Assembly (NCBI GenBank): GCA_030374805.1
Contig: JARGSG010000214.1
Coordinates: 518,055 to 582,054 of the forward strand
DNA from: Gracilaria gracilis
Lineage: Eukaryota > Rhodophyta > Florideophyceae > Gracilariales > Gracilariaceae
DNA: 64,000 nt
Reading direction: 5' to 3'
In this document: piece after piece, positions 1-10,266 of the stretch
How the letters are laid out: the number at the start of each line of letters is the position of its first letter
Position numbering within the stretch: position 1 is the stretch's first letter
The notes under the pieces: model-generated
What the model was told of the DNA's origin: nothing
The model's database searches: none
Seen by the model: the letters and a program-made list of their open reading frames with translations, nothing else
Made by a program: the position numbers and the translations under genes

Positions 1-788
1 AGGAAGGCCATAAGGACAAACACCGCCCACTCGACGAACGCTATCTGCCAGATTCGTTTCACACGGAGAGTCCTTACGGTCAGCATGTCGCGCGCATGAT
101 AGGCGAAGATGGAAGGAGTAGGGACCATAAGGAGCGGGGAAACCTTCCAGAACTCATGGAACTGGTTGTCCACTGGAAACTCCGGCACGGTCACGTAGAG
201 TCCCTGTCGTGCCCCTGCGGGCATATCATGAAACTCGAAGTTATGCCAGCAAAAGAAGTAGCCAAGGGACTTGCGAATCCTTGCATCTGGCTCCACCAGG
301 TCGCCCCAGAAGTCCCGACTGGCCATCCAGTATATCTGGTCGTATGGAGGAAGGAAGCACATCAGACCCAATGGATTGTGACCCACTGGAGGGAACTGGA
401 CATCCACGCTGGCCAGAAACTTGCGGTCTAGTTCGTCCACAAGGAAATTCAGTCGCCACTGGTAATCAACTTCCTCTGGACAACGAACGAACGGAATGTC
501 CACCGGGACGATCTCACGCGTGCGCTCTCCCGTACGGACGTCCATCGGCTGATGCAACCAACGGTTTTTCCAGGAAACTGGACGAGCATTCTTGCTCTGG
601 CGCGGAAAGTCCGCAACGGCCTCCAAACGGCGAGCGTCGAAGAAGTGATTCGCCATTGAGGTTACGTACTCCTCTACGGACCATGGGATCGTAACCTCAC
701 GGTTCGAGCGCGTCCGCCCCGCGGTGTGGTCGAAGCACTTACCAGGAGTCCATCTCGGACCTGACGCACCAGCGGACGAATTCGCCAT
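1..788 (-). CDS. Unidentified protein, 5' part; runs off the left edge
   Basis: Reading the minus strand from an ATG at 788 gives at least 262 codons without a stop, still open at base 1, so the C-terminus lies outside the window. A stop lies upstream of the ATG at about 858-856. The translation is hydrophilic at first (MANSSAGASG start) and then rich in aromatic residues (W, F, Y, P), with patches such as FLPPYDQIYW, GYFFCWHNFEFHD and WQIAFVEWAVFVLMAF. The last patch is hydrophobic enough to be a membrane segment, but it is cut by the window edge. The small plus-strand ORFs across this stretch are its shadows. I recognise no family. A host gene and a transposon accessory protein are both possible. 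An undamaged frame this long is unusual in this window. Confidence 0.55.
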   Translation of the reverse strand, partial: MANSSAGASGPRWTPGKCFDHTAGRTRSNREVTIPWSVEEYVTSMANHFFDARRLEAVADFPRQSKNARPVSWKNRWLHQPMDVRTGERTREIVPVDIPFVRCPEEVDYQWRLNFLVDELDRKFLASVDVQFPPVGHNPLGLMCFLPPYDQIYWMASRDFWGDLVEPDARIRKSLGYFFCWHNFEFHDMPAGARQGLYVTVPEFPVDNQFHEFWKVSPLLMVPTPSIFAYHARDMLTVRTLRVKRIWQIAFVEWAVFVLMAF

Positions 789-1431
789 ATGGCCAGAATA
801 GGGAACGGTGACGGTAATCGACCTAACAGGACACTCGTACTGCAGGGGATTCAGGCTTAACCGAGACGTTCAAGCTTAAGGAGGGGACGATGTGGGAAAG
901 CGAATCCTGAGGACGAGCAAGCTGAGAGACCATCATGGACGCATAACACGTGTATGGGCCTGAAGAGGTGGCGCTACGCGTGCGCGATTGCCAGGGGACC
1001 TTTTTATTATTGTATTTCATTAGATTAGCCATTAGGACCCACTGTAGATATAGGATAGGGCACATTACAGTGCCACAGGGTAGAGGCGCCTCGGTGCAGA
1101 TACTTAAGCACCTCGAGCAGCGCCTCCCCTCATGTTGTAAAACAGACACCCTCTTGGTCACGACTAGCCCCCAAGCTTGCCGTTTTCTTGCCTCTAGGTC
1201 TTCAAGCCGCCACTACTGCGCCTTCCGTCATGTAGGAGTGCATAGTTAGTGTCCGCCCATTGTACCTCCGTACCAGAGGTGTCGCCGTCATCCTCCTCCT
1301 ACGTGGACCGCTCTGCCAAGCTACCATCGAGGCCTTACGAGTGAGCGCTCATTGCCCACTATCCTACAGTTGACCCGCGAATTGGCACGCTCATAAAAGA
1401 CCTCGTAACCCCGAGGTAGATTCAATCCTTT
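789..1431. other. No recognisable gene
   Basis: Only short ORFs occur here (823-1161 minus, 950-1249 plus). Neither has a recognisable motif, and they overlap antisense. The part next to 1432 may contain the eroded N-terminus of the transposase that follows, but I could not find a helix-turn-helix in it. Confidence 0.4.
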
Positions 1432-2388
1432 ATGGCAAAATACAGCGTCGTGAGCCGTTACCAGTGCGGGAAGTTAATGTTTTCCCCAGCTAAGCAGGAA
1501 CAGATTGAGCGAAAGGTGGCCTTCCACCTCGGACAGCTTGCGCGGGATTTCCAATCCAATGGACTCAGGGAAGAAGATGTATACAACGCAGACGAAATCC
1601 ACTTTTGTATGAACATGGACAACCAAAAAACATTAGAGCTAGTGGGCGATACAAAAGTCCGCTATGCGGATGTGGTTTCTGGCGACGACGGTATAACCAT
1701 GATGGTACTCATAGCCGGGGGACCCAACGCGCGACTCGAAACTCCGATGCTCATATTTAAGAATGCGGATAAGAATTACCCCATCCGTGGGCTTCCGGAC
1801 GACGTCCCGGGTGTCGTGTACCGCACAGGAACGAAAGCCTGGATGGATAAACGGGTGTTTCTGCAGTGGCTACGAGAGAAAAGGGTTTTCACTTGGTTAC
1901 CTAATGGAAGAAAGCGGATCCTCTACATTGAAAACGTCAATACGCACGCTCTGAACGAGGAGGGTCATCAAGCGTTGGCAGAGAGCAACACGGAGATACG
2001 CTTCTTTCCGTGTAATGCGACACACTTGGTGCAACCTGCCGACAGCTTCGTAATTCAGAAGCTCAAGACAAATTGGAGGAAAGAGTGGGACGAACATAAG
2101 ATGGGTCTGTTAGAGAAGGGACTATGGTCGGATGGGTTAATGTCATCAGGCAAACTTACAAATCCTGGGAAACGTTATTTCTTGAAGCTAGGAGCACAGT
2201 TTGTGCGAACCGTAAGCCCGCAACGCGACAGTGATGGGGTTACGTACGCGAGGAAGGCCTTGATCCGCAGCGGTATGGCCCTGAATCTTAACGGGCAGTG
2301 GGAGGAGCGCCAATTGTTTCCTGAGCTGCAACGAATTGTGCGGAAGTATCGCGAGAACTTTGAGGGATTTTCCGTCGGAAGCAACTGA
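1432..2388 (+). pseudogene. Pogo-like DDE_1 transposase, N-terminally truncated
   Basis: This 318-codon ORF resembles the catalytic core of DDE_1 (pogo/Tigger/jerky) transposases, which cut and paste DNA at TA sites. Visible landmarks are NADE (first Asp about residue 54), a strand followed by ENVNTH where the family usually has D-N-x-x-x-H (second acid is Glu 167), and THLVQPADSF with the third Asp about 204, followed by a Lys/Trp-rich helix. The family's N-terminal HTH/CENP-B DNA-binding region is missing; intact relatives such as the one at 40.6-42.2 kb carry about 130 residues before the core. Loss of the DNA-binding part and the Asp-to-Glu change suggest it is inactive, although the remaining frame is open. 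A cluster of palindromes lies just downstream. The family call is firm; the exact subfamily is not. Confidence 0.75.
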
Positions 2389-2417
2389 TAATGTCGCAAT
2401 ATCGTACTGCCAGACAC

Positions 2418-2565
2418 CCACACTAATTCCGTGAGTGGTAATTAGTGTGGGCCACACTATTAAATCCGTAACGTTATTAGTGTGGGTTCCGAAATAGTGT
2501 GGCCCACACTATTTCTTGTGAGGGTGTCCAAAATCAGCCTCACCGAAATAGTGTGGGCCACACTA
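2418..2565. repeat. Cluster of TAGTGTGG/CCACACTA palindromes
   Basis: Three near-complete palindromes built from the half-site TAGTGTGG lie within 150 bp: 2443-2459 (TAGTGTGGGCCACACTA), 2492-2514 (a perfect 23-nt palindrome with a central C) and 2549-2565. Single half-sites lie near 2418 and 2476. The stretch is between the truncated transposase ending at 2388 and the next element starting at 2715. It could be the 3' terminal or subterminal binding region of the 1432-2388 transposon, or a separate fold-back element. I found no matching copy upstream of 1432. Confidence 0.7.
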
Positions 2566-2714
2566 ATCACAGTTTTCACCTCTACCATGGCAAAGGTGAC
2601 ATGAACAACTGCATCCTGCGCAGTGTACGAGGATGGTGGCTGATACAGGCAATGCGCCGTAGACTGCGGTAGTAATTGGATGCTCATTGATATTCGAATG
2701 AGGCCAAGAATGTA

Positions 2715-2741
2715 GCGTTCTCACCGGCTTAATTTGGAACA
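2715..2741 (+). repeat. Left terminal inverted repeat of pogo-like element
   Basis: A 27-bp TIR preceded by TA at 2713-2714. Its distal part is repeated directly at 2743-2758. Confidence 0.85.
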
Positions 2742-2896
2742 AGGCTTAATTTGGAACAGCCTTGAATTCGGTGAGCAACATTACTAACCTCACAAATTCC
2801 AATCCAGCTTCTCTGCCAAGCCTCAAAAACGTCAGCGACATCCTAACCATGTAGCACCGTACTGAGAGACACCGAACCGGCCTTCAAGGTCAATCC

Positions 2897-4864
2897 ATGC
2901 CACTCTCCATGCGCTGTCAAAGCTTGCGGTACCAGCGACGTGTAGAAGAACGAAAAGCCGAGAAGACAAGAAGAAAGAAGGCCCATGAGCTTTTGGAGCG
3001 TGGTGACACAGTTCGTTCAGCAGCTGCCACCGCAGGAATATCAGCAACCACAGCGATTCGCATCCCAAAGGCCAGCGCAACCAACAATAGTACCGTCCTG
3101 AAACGGCTCTTTGACCCAGTCCAACATCATGTTGGACGTCAGCATCCTAGAGCGCACAGAAGAGACACTCATTGTTGAAAAAGTGATACAGGCAGCTCAA
3201 CACGGGTTTGCCGTAGGCCACCACGAAATGAAGAAACTTCAGAGCCGTTATGCTGCAGACGGTAGACGTGGTTTTGCTGGCGGAATGCCATACGACGATG
3301 CTTTGCGTTCTTTCCGCGCAAGAAACAGAGAGCTCACATTCCGCAGTTCTGAAAATATAACTGGGGCAAGACTGGCGGCGGAGAACTACGAGCAGGTGAA
3401 GACATTGAAGAATGTGCTTGAGCGCGTACGACAACAACACCCAGGATTGCTTTCCGACCCCCACCGCATATGGAACTTCAACGAGACTGCAGTACTTCCG
3501 GAGTACGGGAAAAAATTCGGTGCTACACGGCATCAAATTCCCATAGATCAGGTACACGCCTCGGCATGAAGGACCACGGGAAGCACGTCACAGCGGGCAT
3601 ATGCGCATCCGCGGCCAGGGACATTGCACCGCTTCTCCTTATTGCCTCAGGAAGGCGGCGCATGGCAAGCTGGCTGCAACCACTACCCAGAGAAGAATTC
3701 GGAAATGAGGCTGGTATGCCTCACTGGCTCTCTGATGACAACTGGTGTCCCGACGAAACTCGCCTTTTGCTCACCGAAAATGGTTCTGTGGAACAGGGTA
3801 TTATGGAAGATGTCGTTAAGCACCTTAATGAATTTATTCGCACAGTTGTGGACGAAGACAAATGGGTTCTCCTAACCCTTGATGGGCACAGTTCACGCGA
3901 GAGCCTTCCATGGCTGGAATTGTGTGAGAAGTATAAAATCGTCGTGATCAAACTTCCGTCAACCACAACACACTTCCTGCAACCATGCGACTGTTCCATT
4001 AACAAAACATTCCAATGCAATGTCCGAGAAACGCGGGATGAGCTAATGAAACGATGCCACATCTGGTACGCAAATGTAACCTTGAAGATCAAGCTAAGTA
4101 TTGCGGGATATAAGTCTCTCTCTGGTCCAATTGCAATCAAGGCATTCGAGGAGGCCAGGTTATGGCCTATGAACTACCGCTTCATGAACCGCTTTCGGCC
4201 CCAGGGGCCTGTTGATAACAATTCCTTAACATTGCACAGTGGCTTCCCGGTAAAGTAAGATGTATTTAACATACATGACTTGAGTCATGACCGGCGGGAA
4301 AGGGCAGAAAAGCGTTTGGTGCAGGAGCTGCACAGTATAACGGACGGGAGCATACGTCCTTCTGTTGTGCTGGCTGAGATCGCTGTCTTGATGGCCTCGA
4401 AGCATGTCGTAAACAAAGTTCTGGAATCAATTAGGGGAGCTAAGTCAGTATCTGGGACGTCAGCAGCTAGGCGAGAGGTAATTGGGGAGGGCAATGGAGC
4501 CGAAATGCTTACTGTGCGGTTAATGCAAGCAAAACTCGACCGCAAACGGGCCAGTTCTCGGAAGAGCGTGAAATCAAAAGGCGTAGAAGCTGTTGGAAAG
4601 CACGGAGAGTTTGTGGCTTCGTATGAAAAGAAGAATCGGGATCCAAAGTTGCCGTTCCTACAAAGAAATCTTCCACACGGTAATTCTGAATCTCTTTCAG
4701 ATGACCTGCCAATTGCGTTGTGGCCGCGGAGGCAGGCGCGGCCTGTACTAGCCAGGAAAGAAGTCCAAGGTTCTTTGCAGCCTTCCGGAGCCGCGATGGC
4801 TCTCGTGGAGCTCTCACAATCTCAACAATTGAGTCGCAAGGTTAGAGGCGTTGTTCCTTATTGA
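2897..4864 (+). pseudogene. Pogo-like transposase with HTH, DDE core and C-terminal tail
   Basis: Three frame segments make one protein. The first (2897 to about 3110) has a basic start and a helix-turn-helix-like stretch (AHELLERGDTVRSAAATAGI). The second (about 3111-3510) ends in WNFNETAV, where the first catalytic Asp is replaced by Asn. The third (about 3512-4258) carries LLTLDGHSS (second Asp) and THFLQPCDCSINK (third Asp). The second frameshift lies at the A-run near 3510. The third frame hits TAA at 4256-4258 but then stays open for another ~200 codons to 4864, giving a basic, helical tail. The Asn substitution, two frameshifts and one stop indicate an inactive copy. It is the only gene in the TIR-bounded element 2715-4987. 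Confidence 0.8.
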
Positions 4865-4960
4865 GCCTTTAGGAAATTGTCTGTGTAAACATGCGTGCTG
4901 GAAGACGCCAAGTTTGCGCCTTTCGGACTCAGTTTGCCACAAATCTGGCACGTGCTTACG

Positions 4961-4987
4961 TGTTCCAAATTAAGCCGCTGAGAACGC
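4961..4987 (-). repeat. Right terminal inverted repeat of pogo-like element
   Basis: Reverse complement of the left TIR with a single difference, followed by TA at 4988-4989. Confidence 0.85.
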
Positions 4988-5234
4988 TACCGCCGGTACC
5001 CTACGGTACACAGCTACGAAGGTACAGGTAGCTGTAACCGTTTTCGGTTGCAATGACTGTTGAGATTAGTGTGACGACAGCCCAATAACAGCGCAGCGTA
5101 AATTTTTGGCCAGTAAGCTCAGATACCTTCGTGGACCCCTCTTCTCGCGTCATTTCTCTCCGACAGCATGCGACATCGCTGATCGCCTCCCGTTCCGTTT
5201 TGGTGTTGCGCTTCAAAACAACCATACATGGCAT

Positions 5235-6600
5235 TCACGTTGTGCATCGTCCCACGCAAACGGCGAACATTTGCACCGCATCGATTTCAATCGTTTGCTT
5301 CTTCATTCCCTTCACCATGCAACTCGCACGGTTCTCCGTGAAACCCACACCAATATTCAATCGCTTCTCCACAAACGATGTGTTCAACGACTTTATCCAC
5401 GGAATTCTCACCCTCATCATTCTCGTCGAGGTAGCAAACATATGCCAAGCACTCATGTACGCCACCCCAACGCTGCAAAAGACCGCCATGTATCGTTTCA
5501 TCACCTTTCATAGGGCACGCACACTCAGCTTCCTTCATCACTCTCTGTCTTTTCGATGTTTCAACAAACGTCGTGTACGCCGACAACCGTCTACGAAATG
5601 AATCAAAGCCAGTGGAATCACATACAATTTTGCTTTTGTCACCGCTTGCTTCACAGCTGTCGCGCTCATTACGATTGAGCTCGTCGTTATTATTGCGGGT
5701 ACGTCCGTGTTCACGCCCATCACCACAGCTTCTACACGTTTTGACCCTAAGCTTGGTAATAATACCCACGCACCGCGTACGAGAGATGTCACACCTGGGT
5801 GCGATGATTTTTTCGTACAAGCACGCGGAGTTCGGAAAGCTGCCGCTGTACTCAAATGCGTACTGTTAACAACATACAAACCCCACAGGTGTTTCAGCTG
5901 TTGATTCTCTTGTCTTGCAATCAAGTATCACTGATAACACACATACATTTTCCATTAGTTCCACGAGTAGCGTCATCGTCACTACTGTAACCTTATCCAT
6001 GTCAATCCGAACCATTGGGCAGGGACAGTTGCAAGTTGCACCATTTAGATGGGATACGCGTAGCAGCGATATCGTTCAACTCTTCCAGCTTGTCGCCCAA
6101 GGTATGCTCAATCGCTCGCTTCCAACGTGTGAGGACCACCTAGCAGTGCATTCTACGCAAGTTGTTGTGGTATATTTTGATTTTCACGACCAACAAAACT
6201 TCAGTCAACCGCACACGCAGCTTGCTAATGCTCTTTCTTCGCAGCTACGACGCATGAATGTTGTGCTCAATTCAACTTCAGCGCCGTTTGTTTTTGTCAA
6301 AGGCAGTACGTATGAGAGGAGACCTGGCATTGTCATCAGTGTTATGGTTTCCAATCGGTTTCCTCAAGGAGCGGCGGCCATACTGGCTGTGTCGTTGGTG
6401 TTGTTGCGCATCTTGATCAACTCGTTCTTCACTTCGTTTGATGATGTCGCTTATGTGGTCATGAAAAATATCATTCGCGATGACTGTGTGCTCGGGCCGC
6501 TTGCCGGTAATGCTCGCGCGGTATCAAATATGGTTCCACTTGACTCTGTTTTTTGCAGATCTACCATGAACTTTGACATACAAGACGTCCCATGAACGTG
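5235..6600 (-). pseudogene. Unidentified degraded minus-strand coding region
   Basis: The longest plus-strand ORF here (5915-6595) looks like the antisense of a real minus-strand reading. Reading down from about 6598, one minus frame gives a hydrophilic, protein-like stretch (for example DIFHDHISDIIKRSEERVD) with an in-frame TGA. It shifts frame near 6290, then continues with NNLRRMHC, a TAG, and TRWKRAIEHTLGDKLEELND. From about 5868 a further open minus segment of about 190 codons is rich in Cys, Glu and Gly (through SACLYEKIIAPRCD and YLDENDEGENSVDKVVEHIVC) and ends at 5287. No family was recognised. The order and linkage of the pieces are inferred. It may be one old gene or two neighbouring remnants. 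Confidence 0.4.
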
Positions 6601-6904
6601 CCCCGTGACTGCGACTTTAAGCGCTTGCAATCCACTCGCCGCTGAGCTCTGGGAGAGGAATGGCACGAGTCGGTCATGGAATCATAAATTACGGTGTTGA
6701 CGTCTAACAGGCATACGGCAAATACAAGCTCACGAACAACTACGTTTTCGTCTGACTGTTCTACTGACCTACTCTAAATCCTGTTCTGTAGCCGTGAGCA
6801 TGTTGCTCAACGCATTTGGGTGGTAATGTAGGTGAGGTGGTCTCATCTTACCCAGCATATGTAACATGGTCCCGCTTGTGGGCGAGCCCTACAAGGCCAA
6901 CGTG
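6601..6904. other. No recognisable gene
   Basis: Nothing with coding character was seen here. It lies between the unidentified relic and the broken end of Plavaka copy 1. Confidence 0.4.
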
Positions 6905-7719
6905 ATGGGCAGGAGTCGTTGGAGGAGTGCATGATTGCGGCTTTGAGGGCGGGGACTGCTTCGTTTCCGAGGGTAGAGGCCATGCGGTGGGCGAAAGCGG
7001 GAGAGCCGGAAGGGGTTGTGTAGGAGACGGGGTGGAAGAAGGTGTTGTGGAAGTGTGCGAGGGCGAGTTGTTGTTTGAGGACCTGGATGGGGTCCTTTCG
7101 GAAGATGGTAGTGGAGAAGAGCTGCTGCGGGTCAGAGAGGGTGGTGGGAGCGAAGCCGATGTTGCTGACACGGTGCTGGAAGAGGTTTTTCTGCAGCTCG
7201 AGGCACTGGGTGGCGGAGGAGACGGCGTTGTGGAAGGCCGATTTAGAGAAGGCGGGATCGTGGAGGAGGGAGATGAGTTCGCCAGCCTTTCGGAGGCCAA
7301 GGGAGGAGGCGATGGAAGAGATGTAGAGGACCATGCGTTCGAGGTGGGGGTTGTTGAGAAGGCGGAAAGAAGGGGGAGGAGGGGGAGAAGGGGAGGGGGG
7401 GATGGAGCAGACGGGGTTGGTGGCGATGTGGTAGTCGTTCTGGGTGTGGAGGGAGAGGAAGAGTTGCTGGTGGTGGTAGGAGTCGTTGTCTGCGATGGGG
7501 ACGTTGTCGGAAGGGCGGTTTGTGGGAGAGTGACGTGTATAAAGGTGGGGGGTAGACTTGTGACGCTTGATGCGTGGGGGGAAGTGGGGGAGGCCTCCGC
7601 CTGGGGAGAGGAAACGCTTGTTTGGGTTGAGGCGATTGGAGCATCTCCTCTGGTGGTGCCTTTGGATGGCGGGGATGTTGCGGGCGAAGAGAAAGCGGTA
7701 TTCAACAGCAGTTGGGCAT
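6905..7719 (-). pseudogene. Plavaka-like transposase, N-terminal fragment
   Basis: The ATG at 7719 corresponds to the start used in copies 2 and 3, but the N-terminal C2H2/C2HC zinc-finger segment is frameshifted and its cysteines are lost. The following region (RLNPNKRFLSPGGGLPHFPP through PALKAAIMHSSND) aligns with residues of copies 2 and 3 up to just before the catalytic core, where the copy ends. It therefore cannot encode an active enzyme. Confidence 0.75.
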
Positions 7720-8265
7720 GGCGGGGAAGGCTGGATGGGTGTTGGAGAGGATTGGGGGTACGTAGCGGGGAGCGTAATATGGCGCATGGACGGTGGGACA
7801 GAGTGTTGGGGATGATTGCACGTGATTCGAAGGCGTTTCATATATTTAGTAAACGAATGCCTGATATGAAAGGTGTTGACTAGTGAACCGATCTCCACAA
7901 ACTGAAAAGGTATTCGATCTATTTGTATACTCCTATTCCTATTCAATAAACAGCTATTTAAGTTTCTATCTAAGTGTCTATCTAGCTATTCGCCGCCGTA
8001 TACATGAACGTAGGTGACACTAACACACTTACATTGTGCTGCGAAACTACCATAAACGAAAGATATATGCTAGTTTCCCTTCCATCCAAACTAGCAAAGA
8101 TGGAAACAATTTGGAATAATTCTTTCGAAAAAAACTAGCACAAGTGGAAAGGTGGAAATATTTTCGGAAATTAACACTTACAAATTTGGATAAATTCACC
8201 GGTTTTTCGTTCATTTTAATTCGGTCATTTTTGACCGCCAAACTAGCATTCCGATAACAGCGACG
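6905..8265 (-). mobile_element. Plavaka-like transposon copy 1, truncated
   Basis: From 8265 downward this matches, base for base in long stretches, the 5' ends of copy 2 (54831 downward) and copy 3 (60748 upward). It keeps the terminal region with repeated AAACTAGC/GCTAGTTT motifs and the first third of the transposase. The match stops near 6905 within the coding region, so the rest of the element is missing. Its intact outer end abuts an open frame of a Ulp1-like protease, as if the element had inserted there. More substitutions and small indels than between copies 2 and 3 suggest it is the oldest of the three. Confidence 0.8.
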
Positions 8266-9499
8266 TTCGTATATTGTTACTAGACAACCATATCCAGTGA
8301 GAAATCCTCTTTCCCGCAGGACACCCGAGCAGCTTTGGCAGGACGTGGACTTCTCCTCGCGGCTGTGTGACGATAGAATTAACTTCGGTGTTTACGCTGC
8401 AACGGCACACTTGGACACAAGTTTTATTTACTACGAACGATTCCCGCCGGAAACAAGTAATTCGGTTATCAATCATATGGAACCCAGCAAGCTAGAGAAC
8501 TCCGTTCGTCACACGTTTTACAAACCGAAGAAACTGCTGGTGGCTTTACTACAAGCACAAATTGCTTTCATGATATTTTACGAAGATGAACATTGGTTTC
8601 TGTGGTGTACAACAAGACTCCAAGAGCTGTTCAAATACATCACTGTTGACGGGAGAGAAGCTTTAACAGCCCTCCTTCTAACAATTGCTCACTTTGATAG
8701 CAGCTTAGCACGTGGGAACTAGAAATATCGTTTTGGCATGGTTTCTTGGTATGCGAATGCAGCAAGAGTGGCTGCCGAAGACGTAGAGAATCGTGATATC
8801 AGAGAAGAAGCTGAGACCTTCTTCAAGCATTGACCCAAATTTGTATCAGTTTCCGTCCCACAGCAGCAGTCAACAGAAGTGAACTGCGGCTGGTGGGTTA
8901 TTAATGCGTTGGACACTGTCCTAGAGAACCGCAATCGATTACAAGAACTATATACCAAGGGTATCAGAAGTACATGGCAAGGCGCAGCGCAACATACTGT
9001 TGAACATTTCAAGAACATCATACCCAGAGACCTTGTCGGGGCCTCTCCTGTAAAACTTGCAGATTGCATAGCGTGCGGGGATACAGTGACACGCAACCAC
9101 CTCAAACCATGCCCCCTAGACGGAAAACTCATATGGAGCTCATGTCTTTCTAGCTACAAGCAACCCAAGATTCCAGTGTTTCAATTCGAAAAGGATGAAG
9201 GAAAGGTGCAAAATACTATCCGAAGGTTTTCCGGAGGCCGTGAACTTGAGATGTATGGATTTCGTCGTCGCAGAACCGACCGTCAGCGAGTGTATAGCCT
9301 CCCTTATCTGAGATCCAAGGTCTCTCAGCCAGGTGTCGATGGGGTCAACGAGATGATGGACGAGAGCATCCCTCAGCCAGATGTTGATGGAGACAAAGCG
9401 GTGAACGGCGAGAGCGTCTCTCAGCCAGATGCAGTGAAGAACGAGAGCGTCCCTCAGCGATGTTTATGGCGTAGACGACGAGGTGAACAATTCTCATGA
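8266..9499 (+). pseudogene. Ulp1/SENP-like (C48) cysteine protease
   Basis: One frame runs from the Plavaka junction to 9499, with in-frame stops TAG 8720-8722 and TGA 8831-8833. Ulp1-family proteases cleave SUMO-like proteins and often ride in DNA transposons. Landmarks: LWQDVDF near the start, EDEHWFLW (the His-Trp of the active site) about residue 100, and, after the two stops, VPQQQSTEVNCGWWVINAL, which holds the catalytic Cys in the usual N-x-CG setting. The C-terminal part has a CIACGDTVTRNHLKPC patch that may be a zinc knuckle, and a degenerate repeat of about 20 residues (ESVSQPD-type units) near 9330-9460. The 5' end is lost at the transposon border. The family is recognised from a few motifs only. 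Confidence 0.6.
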
Positions 9500-10039
9500 C
9501 ATTCTCCGAGCGCTTGATGACGAGATGGGAAAGGCTCTCGCCCTCCTCTAGGAACTTCGTGAAAACCTAAAGAGATATTTTGAGAAGCTATTTCTCCCGC
9601 TTCTGGAATAGTACTGAACGAATTGCGCAGTAACTTTGCTTTGCTCGAGACATCAACATGTTCTCCATTGCAATTCTCCAGCATGAAATCCTCTATATCG
9701 TCTCCAGGTTCCAACAAAGGTATCCAGACCTCGTTCATGAAAAAGGTGGAAGCAGCCGCGGCGGCGCATGTGGGGAGAGACGTTAACGTCGTAGCGGCAG
9801 TGGTATGATTGTGAACGAAGCAGCGGTGTAGGTGCTGAAACGACACCGTTGTGTTGGGGATTCACCACCATAGTGGCGTCGTTCAGGAGACAGGCTTGAA
9901 TAATGCTTACATTTGTGCATGGCACGGTTTACCTGTATGCTGGATGATCTTTTTGAGAGCAGCAATCTCTATCTAAATTTATGCTCTACAATGCCATTGT
10001 GCCTGCGTTAGGGGAAACAGGCAAAAAAATGGTCTGAAG
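9500..10039. other. No recognisable gene
   Basis: Overlapping short ORFs on both strands (for example 9454-9846 minus) show no motif. It may be the 3' flank of the protease relic. Confidence 0.35.
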
Positions 10040-10266
10040 GTGTATCAACTCGGGTCCGGGGAAGATTTGTGGTTCTTTCCAGAAGCTATGGGGTCAGAAA
10101 GATCAGTTTCTTTTCGAGAAACACGGACACTTCTCCATTCGGCCAATCTTCGGAGGCAAGCGAAAACGAATTACAAGCTTTGGACAAGAGAAAAAGGAAC
10201 GTCTACTAAAACCCAACTTTTTTAATCGCCGAAGAAGAACCTCCCGAACTGGAGAGATCTCCGGAG

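Larger units (their letters stand above)
2715..4987 (+). mobile_element. Complete pogo-like transposon with TIRs and TA duplication
   Basis: The left end (2715-2741) and the reverse complement of the right end (4961-4987) match over 27 bp with one mismatch. They begin GCGTTCTCA, then CGGCTTAATTTGGAACA. Immediately outside each end is TA (2713-2714 and 4988-4989), the target duplication expected for Tc1/mariner/pogo elements. The element is 2273 bp and contains one transposase coding region on the plus strand. A second copy of GGCTTAATTTGGAACA follows the left TIR at 2743-2758, a likely transposase-binding subterminal repeat. The transposase inside is damaged, so the copy is structurally complete but probably immobile. 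Confidence 0.85.

Noticed and set aside
5915-6595. 226-residue plus-strand ORF with a hydrophobic stretch
   Set aside because: The minus strand reads as more natural protein across the same bases, and apparent membrane segments are typical of antisense of charged helices.
6848-7883. Long plus-strand Gly/Val/Glu-rich ORF (6927-7883) and Ser/Pro-rich minus ORF (6848-7705)
   Set aside because: Both are other-frame readings of the purine/pyrimidine-biased Plavaka coding sequence; the frame matching copies 2 and 3 is different.
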